DNA from: Rhizophagus clarus
Taxonomy: Eukaryota > Glomeromycota > Glomeromycetes > Glomerales > Glomeraceae
DNA length: 64,000 bases
Reading direction: 5' to 3'
Assembly (NCBI GenBank): GCA_015698045.1
Contig: BLAL01000319.1
Location: 62,001-126,000, forward strand
Part shown: one piece after another, positions 48,030-59,918 of the stretch
How positions within the stretch are numbered: position 1 is the first letter of the stretch
Layout: the number at the start of each line of letters is the position of its first letter
Notes under the pieces: model-generated
Database searches by the model: none
What the model was told of the DNA's origin: nothing
Seen by the model: only the letters and a program-made list of their open reading frames with translations
Translations under genes and position numbers: made by a program

Positions 48030-50287
48030 TTTCTTGCTAATTTATCATTATTTTCAAATTAGTGTAATTAGTAATAAATAAAAATAATTTGATTTTTGAG
48101 ACTACAAAAATAAAATCACGATTTTCTATAAAAACTAAATGATTTGCATAATGCTAAGCCACTATTGTACAATCTTATAGTATCTTTTTTATCGCTTGCT
48201 TTTTATTTTTGCTTAAACTTATAAACCTATTCTTAGGGTTCCTAGTTTCCTAAAATTTCTAACAACTCCTAACATCGTAATAGGTAATGCCTTTCATTTT
48301 ATCCTTTTCTCATTTTTAACTATTTTTTTTTATCATCATTAGTTTTAGTACTTCTTTGTTAGTTCTTCTTTGTATTAGTTTTTATTCGCTTTTATTCTTT
48401 AAAGGAAGGTTTTATCTTTTAATAGAAAAGTATCAGTATAAAATAAACGGTATTTTTATAATTTTAATTGATCGATAAATCTGGAGGTGCAGCAATCACC
48501 AAGGAGTACTACGAGATAAGTGACAGAAAAGAAAAAAAGATTAGACATATAAATTTACTATGCATTACTAATAAAAAAAATAATTTTATTTTCCTGTTTA
48601 ATAAATATTAAAATAATCTGTTAAATTATATATTTTTATAAATTTTATTATTTGCTATTATAAAACATCTTTAACAGTTGTAAGAAATATGAATTTCTAA
48701 GATATTACGAAACAAACAAAATGGCAGTAAAACTTTTTATCCCTGGCAGTTACAAGTAATAATCATCTATCAAGAAGTATACCATTAACTTTATATTACA
48801 TTTTAATCCATCAAGAAGTATTTTACAAATCGAGAATTGATTCGATCATATTAAAATCAATCTTTATCGATCAGTTAAGTAACTTGACTAAAGATTTTTT
48901 GTATCGAATACTCAAAATATTTTAATCAATTATGTAATATTCAAATAAAAATTGATCAATATTCTAATTATATATATTGAAACTTTACTGCTGAGTTGTG
49001 ATAACATATAATAATAATTAACAAATGATATAAAGTGCAAATTACATTTTTTACATTATTTTGTAATAACTAAATAATAAATTGAAATAATCGATTAATT
49101 ATTCAAGCAATTGTTTGATAATATTAGATTGAGTACAATTACTCAATGTTATTGCAATCATTTTTTTTAGTGGATTTTGGTCAATCTTATTTAAAAATTT
49201 ATAGCCAATTAATTGAACAATAGTTTTTAGCATTAAGTCAATTCTTTATGTATAATTCTATAAGATCAATATTACTTTTGCCCTAAGTGAAAAACTGGAT
49301 TTAACAAAAACACAATAGATAATCAAAATGATGATAGCCAATCACGTGACTTATCTATATATGATATTCCAGAATACTGATTGTAGTGAATTATTTAAAA
49401 ATGCTAAACTCAGTCTGAATTTTAAAATGTTAAGGTAAAAAAACAATTTAAGTATTACACAGTAAAAGTATTAATAATTCTCTCAAAAAATTATAAAGAA
49501 TTCAAAAATAACATCTTTTATAGTAATTAAAATTACTTACTAAATTTATTTAACTTAATGTTAAAAGTTAAAACTCCTTATATAGTGTTAAAATTACTAA
49601 AACACCAAAATGCTAAAACTGCCAAAACTGCTAAAACTGTTAAAATTATTTCAGCATTTCAGTATAATTTTAATATAGCTAATACTAATACTTTATTAAA
49701 CTTTTAACATATTTTTAATATATTATTAATATGATCTATTGCAAAAAGATTGATACATGATAATCAACATTTCAATTTCTTTTATTATACAAAACTCCGC
49801 CATCAGGTTATATGATTATATAAATTATAAAAAAGATATAAATAGTTTTAAACTTTGAAATAAAAAAAAAAGAAAATATTTTTCTTTTCTATAGATAATT
49901 TAAAATAAAATTGAGACCTCTTAATTAGCAATAAAAAAAAAGTAATTATTTACATTTATTAATACTTTTTCAATGATCAACAAATACAGAAACAATATTA
50001 AGGCTTATTACTATGCAAGAAGATTCCTGAAGCTTTTGGTATTAGAAAGATATCAGTTACATGCATATTTATTAAATATAATAAAGCTATAATAAAGTTA
50101 AAAATAATACTGATTACAGCAAAAAATTTATGGTCAATCAAAAAAAAATTTTTAACAGTGATACTTACTAAATTTAAATTTATTTTTATCATGTTTGCTA
50201 ACTATTCTAGCTTTACTTTTAACACATATATTATAGCAAAACTTGAAAAAAATAACTATATACTTTCAAAATAGCATATTACTTTAT
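48030..50287. other. AT-rich intergenic DNA
   Basis: No gene is seen. A short GCTAAAACTGCCAAAACT simple repeat occurs near 49600-49650. Open frames here (for example 50192-49998) lack coding character. Confidence 0.5.
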
Positions 50288-50295
50288 AAAGTAAT

Positions 50296-50718
50296 TAGAG
50301 CTCTGAATTTTTGATTCAGTTTGTTTTCAGTTCCGATTTGGCTCTCTGATATAAAATTTTACTGAAAGTATTTTTCGGCCTAAAATTTTTACTGAAAAAC
50401 ATTTTCAGGTCATACTTTTAATCGAAAATATTTTCAGTTAAAAAACACTACCGAAAAAACGTTTTCAGTTTAAAAAATTAGTTCCAGTTCTATTTTCAGA
50501 TCAAAAAATGGAACTGAAACCATTTTTTCAAAAAATACTTCAAACTGAAAACATTTTCAGATGAAGTTTTTTAACTAAAAAAATGTTTTTCAGTTAAAAT
50601 ATGATTCTGAAAACGTTTTTCAATAAATATCTTATTCTGAAAAGTGTCCAGTAAAGAACTAAGTTCAGAATCAGAAATGGAACTGAAAACAGAACCAAAC
50701 TGGAAATTTGGAACTCTA
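50296..50718. mobile_element. hAT-type MITE (423 bp) with perfect 8-bp target duplication
   Basis: AAAGTAAT occurs at 50288-50295 and again at 50719-50726. The element begins TAGAGCTCTGAA and ends with the complement of TAGAGTTCC. Inverted arms continue through TTTGTTTTCAGTTCC over about 50 bp. The interior is full of CTGAAAACGTTTTCAG-like short palindromes. The TAGAG start and the 8-bp duplication support hAT. Confidence 0.85.
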
Positions 50719-50726
50719 AAAGTAAT

Positions 50727-52540
50727 TATAAAAATTTTTAAAATGAAAAAATTAATGATTAATAAAATTTTTTGTATAAAATTAGAACTTTAATAAAATT
50801 TATATTAAAATATATTTTAAGACTTAAGTTTTAAATAAAATCATTTAAATATTTATTTTAATATTAAAAAAAAAATTTTTTACTGATAAAAACTGTGTAT
50901 CAATTTTTTTGCAATGGACCATAGTATTTAATTGATAATGATTTGCAAAATTTTATTAAAACATAATAATATTTATTTAATTATACAAAAAATATTGTAT
51001 CTATTATTCCAAATTTATTTATTAAAAAGAATATTAAATATTTCTTAATTTTAAAATATAAGATATTAAATCTAATTCAATTTATATTCACAAATTTAAT
51101 TTAAAGTAAATTAAATTGAATTATATATATTTTATAATTTTTAATTCAATTTAAATCAAAAAATTTTAATCTATTTTAAATCAAATCAAATTACATTTAA
51201 TACAAAAAGATTTTTTTTATAAATATGAAAAATACCAAAATTTTTTATAAATAAAAAATAAATATTAAAATACTATTTTTTAATAAAATAAAATAATTAT
51301 TTTACTGTAGGTCAGGATAAATATAGCTTTTGATAAATTGTTTATATAGTATATAAACTAAATATTAATAAAAGCATATATAGATCATTAAAAAAAAAAA
51401 AAATATATATATATATTTATAATTATTTTATATTTTGCAATATATTTTTTATTAAATGAAAAATATTTTTTATTAATTATTTATCAAGAAAATGTTTTGC
51501 AATATTTTTTATTAAATCATTAAAAAAATATTATAAATTGACTATCAAAAAAATAGTTTTATAATATTTTTATTATTTATATTATTAAGAATTAGATTAA
51601 TACTAAATCACGAATACCTAAAAGCATATAATTGTTATGAATAAATGGTCAGGCTTAAAGGTACTCCTGTTCAATAGTTTTCAGCATCGTGAAATCTTAC
51701 AGAAAGAAAGTAGTGTGAAAAATTCTAAGCTGTCATAAATAACATCCTGACAAATATGACAGAATCCTTCTTATTCCCCCAATTGTATCCTTAATTAATT
51801 TTTATTAACTAGTAAAATGAAATTTTTCAAAATTATAAAGAAAGCTGATAGCCAAAAAAAATTGATAGGCTATTTTGCAATATGAAAACAAGTATTAAAA
51901 TATATAAGTAGCCTGCAATTTTAGAATGATGTTAGTCTTTTATGATATTGTTATTCTACTCCATATTTTGGCTTTCAGAAAAATCATTCTGCTTAATTTG
52001 GCAATGCAGAGAAATTCAAAAGCAATTCTAAATTGTTTGCTAAATCACATATTAATAAATTTTTTTCAGGAAACTTAAGATTCCATAACTAGAATAAGAA
52101 AAATAGCAATTTCCATAACTTTGGTTTGTCTTACAAAAAGAACTCTCAAAAGTAGACTAACTAGTCCAATAGGTCTAATGTGAATAATTTGATTGTAAGA
52201 CTGTAGGTACTTTTGAAACAATTTTTATGATTTAATTGGATGGGTTTATTGATTTATCAATTTAGAAATATTTTTATATTTAATTATAATTTATAAATTT
52301 TATTTTTCTAGAATATTTCTTTTTTATTATCATTTTCCTTATTCCTTAAATCTATATTTAGACTTTCTATTATATCATTGAGAATAGGTTAATATAGTAA
52401 GTTATGACATATTTTTGTTATTTTAATTACAACTACTTTTTATGAGTTGGTATTTTCAAACTTTAATTGTATTTTCAGATTCAATTATAAATAAAGTATT
52501 ATGCACTTATTTTGACTTTAAAAAATAAAAAAAAAAAAAA
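50727..52540. other. AT-rich gene-free stretch
   Basis: Long A/T tracts and a (TA)n run near 51400. No element ends or ORFs of note. Confidence 0.5.
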
Positions 52541-52547
52541 TAATTAT

Positions 52548-53231
52548 TACCGTATATCACGGGTCACAGTACCCTCCTTATGCATAGTACCCTCCTCAAA
52601 AAATTTGCTAGAATTTTAAAATACCCAAGTACTTTACATAGAGAATTTCAATTTAAAGCTTAAAATTTTGTAAAATACCTGAGATATAATACTAGGTTTA
52701 TATATAATGTACAGTATATTCCAAATATATAAAAATGCCAGAACAGTCAGTTTCGGCATTTTTTTTTGCATTTTTATATATATAAAAATGCCAGAATAAT
52801 CAGTTTTGACATTTTTTTTACTTTACATATAAAAAACGCCAGAACAGTCAATTTCAGCATTTTTTTTTATTTTACATATAAAAAACGCTGAAACAGTCAG
52901 TTTTGGCATTTTTTTTGCATTTATATATATATATAAATGCTAAAACAATCAGTTTCAGCATTTTTTTAATTTTACATATAAAAAACGCCAGAACAGTCAG
53001 TTTTGGCATTTTTTTTACTTTATATATAAAAATGCTAGAACAGTCAGTTTTGGCGTTTTATCAATCTAATTAAACCTGGATATTATACATGGCATGTACC
53101 CCAGGTATTTTAAAAATTCTGTACCCCCCTCTATGTATAGTATTTACCTGTGTATAATACCCCTGGGTACAGGCCAAAACCCCCAAAATTTGCAAGATAC
53201 CTGGGGGTACTGTGACCCGTGATATATGGTA
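52548..53231. mobile_element. TIR element (684 bp) with internal hairpin repeats
   Basis: TACCGTATATCACGGGTCAC at 52548 is matched by TACCATATATCACGGGTCAC read from 53231 on the other strand, and similarity continues into GTACCC. Inside, about seven units (52735-53060) each hold a near-palindrome of the type ATGCCAGAACAGTCAG...GGCATTTTTTT with ATATATAAA linkers. No ORF. The target duplication is unclear. Confidence 0.8.
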
Positions 53232-53853
53232 AATACTGAAATGACTTATTTTTTTAAATTAAAATGATTAAAAAAATCCATTTTTTTTATTAAAAAAATT
53301 ATAAAATAATTAAAAAAATTTATTTTTTTTTGTAAATTAAATGAAAAAAAATACAGTTTAAATACTTTTATCAAAGAATATTATAAAAAAATACTAAAAT
53401 AATATTTTTTTATACTTATAAATAATTTGATTAAAAATATTTTGTAATGTTTTTTATTATATCAACAAATTATTATAAAAATAATTTTAATAAATATTTA
53501 ACTAAAAAATGTTTTATAATGTTTTTTTTACAGTCATTATAAAAATAATTTTATTAAATTATTTGATTAAAAAAAAATATTTTGCAATATTTTTTTATCA
53601 TATTAATACAGATAATACTAGAAAATAATTTCAAGATTATTATTAAATTTAAAAAAATATAAATGTAATTAAATAAGCCAATCATGCATTAATCTAATTT
53701 TTAAACAAATAATGTAAAAAATAGTTTGTTTATTAAAAAAAGCTTTGTAAATTGTTCTATTAAGAAAATAGTTAGTAAATCAGTTTAATTTTCAGTAATT
53801 ATTAATTGGTATTAATATTAGTCATTGCTCATATAACCTTCTAATTTTCTTTA
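53232..53853. other. AT-rich spacer
   Basis: A/T tracts only; no gene or element end before the TTA at 53854. Confidence 0.5.
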
Positions 53854-53989
53854 TTAGGTGGTACAAAATTAAATAATTGGTTCTCATATCCTGACCAGAT
53901 CAATAAAATGGAATTTCGAATTTAAAATTTTTTTTTATGATAACCAATAAAAATGCTAGATTTTGAATCATGTGTATGTAATACTATAT

Positions 53990-54075
53990 AACCACGCATT
54001 TATAATTACCATGCATTTATAATCAACCATGCATTTATAATTAACCACGCATGTATAATAAACTGCGTATGTAAA
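53990..54075 (+). repeat. Subterminal tandem repeat of the transposon
   Basis: Four to five copies of an approximately 18-bp unit (ACCACGCATTTATAATTA and variants) lie inside the left end. Subterminal repeats of this kind are often transposase-binding sites; that role is inferred. Confidence 0.7.
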
Positions 54076-54178
54076 GTTGTTTATTAACATTTTAACAATC
54101 TAATAATACATATACAAAGAAACAATTTAACTAATTCTTTATACGCTTTCTATTGTCTTTACCACCCTGTTTTCATTT

Positions 54179-57100
54179 TTAACATTTCTTTGAAATAGCA
54201 GTGTTATTACCACAACTGCTACAACGTGGAAATTTGTCGTCTGTTACTTCATTAACATTTAAGCTTTCGCATTCAATACAAACTTCTGGATAGATCCCAG
54301 CTGAATAATATAGTTTCTCAACTTGCGATACACAAGTCCATAAGTCATTTACAAACACTTTTGAAAAAAGGTTACAAATAGAATCCTCCATATTTTTATC
54401 AAATTCTTCATTCTCACTATCTAGGTGCTGTACTTCTTCATTACAGTCATCTTCCTTGTCCATATTTTCTTTGATATCATCAGGTAATTTAGGTATATCT
54501 TGTTAATTTTTTTGTGTAGCTATTGTCAAATCACGTGTATTATGAAATGACATGCCGCAAGTATAAAAGATTGTGTCTAAAACCTTTTGTAATATTTCCC
54601 TTTCCTTTACAAAGAGCTTCTTTGCGCTGAATAGAAGGCGTAGTTTTTCACATTTGACGCAATTTACAACAACAACAACATTTTTTGCATGTACAGCAGA
54701 AGGGCAAAATGGCATACTATGTTTCACTTTTATAGTCGTCATCTTGTCTTTCTTTTTTGCTTTAGCACTTTTAAATGAAGTTCTGTGATCTTCTGTTGTT
54801 TGCATACCATATAGCTCTTTAAATGATTTGTAATGCAGGTCTTCGCCAGGTACAGGATCTGGAAGAAAGTGCAGCTGTTTAGAATCCTCTGGTGAACAAC
54901 AAAAAGGGCGGCAAATGGTATAGGTTGGTTCATCACATTTCTTAATTGAAAAAAAGTAATGTCTTGCCTTACAATAATGCTCCATAAATTCTTGCATATA
55001 TGCCCTCTGTTTTATTTGTTCAGCTGTATGGTCTTCATGAGTAACACTCTCATCTACAAGCTGAATTGTTTCCCAGAATCTTTCTATCTCCATTTCTGAT
55101 GCTGCTGTATATTTTTCAAAAGTTTCATCTTTGAGAGACTGGCGGTTAAATACATCAGAAATTAAATCTATCAGGGCTTAAAGACTTGCAATTAAATCTT
55201 CCTTTAACCTAGGATTTTCTTCAGCAATTTTGCAGATTTCATTCATTGTGCCACATTTATTCATTAGATTTTCAGATTCATTATTCATCTTATTTCGCAT
55301 CAAACCAACACTTTGTAGCCTCAAATTCAGAATTGACATAATACGTTCAACAGGGTTCTTCCATAAATGCTGTGGTAGAGTTTGAACAGCAACAAGATAA
55401 TCAAGATCTAACATGAGAAAAAGACAAATATATGATAGTTGGACACGGGAATATGTGCAATGGTGATCTGGTCCACCATCTGTGTATAGACATAGAACGG
55501 GCTTATTAACAAGATTTTCATCAAAAAGAACGTTATAAAGTTCTGTTGCATGTCAGAGAGGGGAAGAAGGCTGTCTTTTAACCCTATGCGCATTTTTCCT
55601 GTATAGAAATCACCATCGATAGATTCCAGTATATTACATGATGTTATTATCACACTTGGTATAATCCCCGCTTTAGTAAAATCATGATCAGCAACCGCAA
55701 AAGTAGCATTTTTGCTAATAACCACTTGCTTTTCCCTCTTTACTGCGGCAACAGGAAATCCAGGTTCACCAACCTTGCAACAATGCTTATTATCTAAGAA
55801 AATTAGATTTGTAATCTCCCAAAATTTCACAGCAAATTCCTTTTGTAACGAAATAGTGCTAATGCATAATGAACATCTGAATGATCAGCTTATAGTTGGT
55901 GGTTTAGATCATAAATTTCAAAGGTAAGTGACTAGTAAATTGCAAGCTACTTAGTCGGGCTGGATTCTTAGGCCAAAACTATAATCGCAACCATTGTACA
56001 CTAGGAATTAATGTGCCAGGTGGACATTCACATTCAATCTGGTGTAAAAGATCATTTACTGAAATCACAGTTGCAAGGTGTATGATCGTGTCATGCATAT
56101 GTTTGTCAACAGTAGTTATAGCATCTGCTGCTTTTCCTTCAAGAAACTGAGCTATGATTTTACAGAAACATCATATTTACCAGGTCATCCATTGTTATGT
56201 TCACGTAAATCAATGGTAATTTCTGGATTACCAAGCTCTAAAACAAGTCTAACCCGCTCATCAGCTTTTGCTTCATTAGCAGCCTCAGCCGCAAAAATGT
56301 CACCTATTAGCATTCAGTATATTGTTCAGAGTGATGATGGTTTAGCCTTTGGGAGAAGCAGTTCACAGGTTCGTAAATAAGTTTTTCTCATTGCACGTAT
56401 GTGAAAATGTGATACATCAGCTTGCAATTTTGGTTACAATCCATGTGTTTTTTTGCATTACCTTATCTTTATCAGCTTGTTCTTCAATTTTCCAGATTGA
56501 TATTGCATTAAAAACATTATTTTCAGAATTAAATCTATATTCTTCAATTTTGAAAGGAAACGCATGAGGTAAACCTTGAATGTAATGCATCCTTTGTCTA
56601 TAAAACAGACTATTACATTAGAATTTCCCAACAGGCTCAAATGTATTTATTACTTAACACTTACACAGGATCATTAGGTAAATATTTTTCAATGTCAACC
56701 AGTTTCTATAGCTGTGAATTAATGAGCAATTGTTCGAGTTAATAATATTTGGTCCTGTCAATAGGTGTAACCCAAATATTCTGCTTGTAGATTTTGATTG
56801 TTGTGGCTTGATCAATGGATCGTATAGCTGATTCTGATGCATGATGAGCAGCAGTAATATTATGATGGCATTGCAGATATCTAACATAATTTGAAATCAT
56901 GATAATGAAATCATCAAATGTATTACAGAGTCAGTTAAAATTTGCCATTAATATCTATGATGATGTAGCGTATGGAACAAGAGCTTGACAATGTAAGTTT
57001 AATTCATTACCATCAAAGGATTTTTGTGTTTGCTTGTATAATTCTGGATTTGCATGATCAAAAAATTTAAGGAAAAGCCTAGATATGTAATAACCACGTT

Positions 57101-57578
57101 CTTCAAGCTTTTTGTGATTACGCATATCAATATACTAAATTGTTTCAGTCAAACTAACAATAAATTCCTTTCCCTGCGCATCAGCATATAATTGAGTGGA
57201 CCATCCTCCACCATGTCTTTAAATCCAGTTAACAAAATCATTACACAATTCTAGCTTACGGTTTGTTCTCTCTGATTGTGAGAATTTTGGTAAATACAAT
57301 TGAGATCTTTGCATATTTTGCATCATTATTGTGAAGCTATTATGCGGTACCAAAGCAGAAACTATATCATCAGTTTTAAGTCGATAGTGTATGTGTATTC
57401 CTCCTACACTTCTTGTAAGTTCTATTATGTTACAGTTAGGACTAACTTGAGTTACAACGGCGGTTAGTGTCTTGCTTAACTCAATGCGTTCTATTTCTTC
57501 AAAATTTGTCATAGCAATATTGCACTCAGGTAATATTTTTTTATTGATGAGTTTTATAAAAAAATCTTTTATAAACAT
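54179..57578 (-). pseudogene. Broken DDE-type transposase
   Basis: Reading down the minus strand: an N-terminal part (57578-57219) continues, through stops, to about 56940. A middle part with stops lies at 56560-55850. The catalytic region is 55830-55178 and a C-terminal part runs 55140-54179. Candidate catalytic residues sit in FLDNKHCCKVGEPGFPV (Asp), a YTDGGPDH block reached only after a frameshift near 55560-55480 (Asp), and WKNPVERIMSILN (Glu). The C-terminus ends in a CxEC...CSSC zinc-ribbon-like motif. At least several stops and two or more frame changes make it inactive. The same protein family is, to my knowledge, abundant in Rhizophagus and present in invertebrates. Confidence 0.75.
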
Positions 57579-58190
57579 TTCGTATGGGATGGAATAGATG
57601 TACTATCCATGGATTATTCTTGACCCTTTAGAGATGTGGATATTTACTAACGGCATGTTCAAATAGAAGGAGTTAATAAAGATTTAAAGAAAACATATTT
57701 TTTTAACGTGTTTTTATATTAATATGCATATGTAATTTTGCTTTCAATTTTGTTAGGGGCGCAGTTAAAAAGAAAAGTTGATGATTGTTAAGTTTAAATA
57801 GTACACAATACATTTTGCTTTACAAATTCAATTTAGAAAATAGCCATAAAGTTAAAAAAAAAAAGAAAGAAAGAAAGAAAATTCCCATTATCTTAAAATG
57901 TGATCAATTTTTCTTCGTAACAATTTTTACATATATAAGTTTTAATACAAATAATTCCTACGCTGAAATTATCACATTTAACTATATTAATAACTGTTTA
58001 CAACAATAAAATCCATATTAACTTAATATATATAAATTATGATATTTTTAGTAAATTTTGGTCAGGTAGCCCAATTGTAGGATTTTATTGGTTAAAAATT
58101 TTTTATTATAAAAAATAAAAAACTGTGCGGCCAGGTCAAATCAATACACATTTGATATGAGAACCAATTATTTAATTCTGTATTGCCTTA

Positions 58191-58815
58191 TGGTTGATAT
58201 AATAAAATTTTTGGTATAGTATCCTCTTCCAATATATAATACATTTGTAAAATATAAAATCAATCAAAACTTGTTTAATTGGCTAAATTAATGATTTTTG
58301 AATTAATAATTCTGGTCAAAATTTTCTTAATTCTGGCTAAAATCATAATTTTAGCCTAAAATCGGTTAAAGTTGAAAATTTCAGGTAAAACGTAAAATCG
58401 TATTTATACAAAATAATCTTTAAACTAAATATAACTTCTTATCAGATTCTAAGTGTTTATTGAAATATTCTTTCAAATGCTTTTTGTTTTTTAAGTTGGA
58501 TCTTAACTAGAAGTTAATGTATTTTTTATATTAAAAATAAAAAAAAATAATGTAAAAATTTGAAATTTATTAAAGATAGTGAACAATATAAGATTTTATA
58601 TTAAAATGAAAAATATTTTGCACCATTATATAATAAATAAAGAAATAAAAATATATCAAATTTATTAAAAAAAAATTCCTTTATTTTATTTTATTTATAT
58701 AATTGTATTGTAAAATTTTAATTATTCTTTATAGTTTTAGTAATTAAATAAACTATTTATTAATTTGAAGAATAATTAAATATTAAAAAAATTTCTTTTT
58801 ACGATTAAATTACTA
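58191..58815. other. AT-rich spacer
   Basis: No gene or repeat boundary is visible between the transposon end and the palindrome at 58819. Confidence 0.5.
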
Positions 58816-58818
58816 GAA

Positions 58819-58854
58819 AACTAGATAGCAGTCTTTTAAGACTGCTATCTAGTT
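58819..58854. other. Perfect hairpin, 17-bp arms, 2-nt centre
   Basis: AACTAGATAGCAGTCTT, TT, AAGACTGCTATCTAGTT. It sits at a compositional boundary: AT-rich DNA before it, G/T-rich DNA after it (to about 59260). It may mark the left edge of the primase-helicase element. Confidence 0.8.
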
Positions 58855-59400
58855 ATGTTATAGTGTTATCTGTTACGCTATATTGTTATCTAAGTTAGTG
58901 TTTTTATTGTTCTATGACTATTTTATTGTTTTGTAGATATTTGCTTGTTTTGATTGCTATATCTTGTTTTTATAGACTTCTAGATATCTGCTATTTTTTG
59001 TTACTCTGCGGGCTTTTTGTGGTTATTTCACTATGTTGGGTTTATTGCTTATTTTGGACTTGTGTGTCCTTCTAGTTTCATTATTGCTATACGAATGCTG
59101 ATTGGCTTTTATTTCTTGTTTTGAATGCAGGGCTTCTTATTTACTGTTTGGGGGTTTGTGTCGATTCTGGACCTCTTTGTTTGCTATCAAGGGTCATTTG
59201 GAAAGGTTATGCTGGTTGGGTTTTATTTTTTGTTTTGAATAGAATTTCCATGACTGGCCGTAAGGGCATATATCAATAAGGAGGAGTTGAGGAGAGGCGA
59301 AAAAAAATTGGAGAAAACCTGTTACTAATGGTAATGGGTTTTATATCACGTGATAATTCAGAATTTCACGTCACATTCGAGGTGGTGGTTGGTTGGAGGT
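58855..59400 (+). other. G/T-rich leader upstream of the primase-helicase gene
   Basis: The plus strand is T- and G-rich, with TTTTGTTTTGAAT near 59123 and again near 59228. The change in composition suggests it belongs to the downstream element. No ORF of interest. Confidence 0.4.
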
Positions 59401-59830
59401 TTGGAGATGCCCATTTGATTGCCGGATAAGGCACGAAGTGCCAAGTTGGTGACCCAGATGTGCAATCCCGCCTTTTATGATCCTTTTGATTGCTGAGAAT
59501 AAGGCACAAAGTGCCGAATCAGGTCTGGCCATACTCTTTTCATGCTCTTTTTCTCATATTTTCCTAAACCTTTCTGCCTTTCCGACCTTTTTCCTGCCTA
59601 TCGGTGGTAGTACACCAAAGCATAACTTCTCTTATTTTCTTTCCTATATATTATTCTACTTTGGTGTACTACCAAATTTATATCTTATTTTACGCTTTTG
59701 CATTCCTAGAACTCTTTCTTGTATAGTTACTATTCCGGGATACTTTAGGATATTACTGCATCAATTACTTTTAGGTACTACCACATTGATTACTTTTGGG
59801 TACTACCACTGACCCAGTGTTTTGCCAGCA
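59401..59830. promoter_or_regulatory. Palindrome- and repeat-rich region, candidate replication origin or promoter
   Basis: Two copies of ATAAGGCAC(G/A)AAGTGCC, each a GGCAC/GTGCC hairpin, lie about 75 bp apart near 59427 and 59501. A 15-bp inverted repeat GGTAGTACACCAAAG / CTTTGGTGTACTACC is at 59606-59620 and 59659-59673. GGTACTACCAC occurs again near 59773 and 59799. All are directly upstream of a gene related to origin-binding helicases. The structures are seen; the origin role is inferred. Confidence 0.45.
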
Positions 59831-59918
59831 AGCGTATTCGTCCAAAATTATATAAAATTTTTATTTTGAACTTTGCAAATTTCTATGTAATGTTATACTA
59901 GTTTCTTGCATATACACT

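Larger units (their letters stand above)
53857..58187 (-). mobile_element. Inactivated DDE DNA transposon (4.33 kb) with TIRs and TTA duplication
   Basis: Terminal repeats of about 34 bp match: the left holds AAATAATTGGTTCTCATATC at 53871-53890, the right its complement near 58154-58173. Both ends start GG(T/C). TTA flanks each side (53854-53856 and 58188-58190). The only long coding content is the broken transposase on the minus strand. Subterminal tandem units ACCACGCATTTATAATTA lie at 53990-54075. A 3-bp TTA duplication is known from PIF/Harbinger-type elements, but the transposase does not look like theirs to me, so I leave the superfamily open. Confidence 0.8.

Noticed and set aside
59477..59812. 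111-codon plus-strand frame upstream of the primase
   Set aside because: It crosses the hairpins and T-rich leader, is mostly Phe/Leu/Ile, and shows no motif. The palindromic structure explains the region better.
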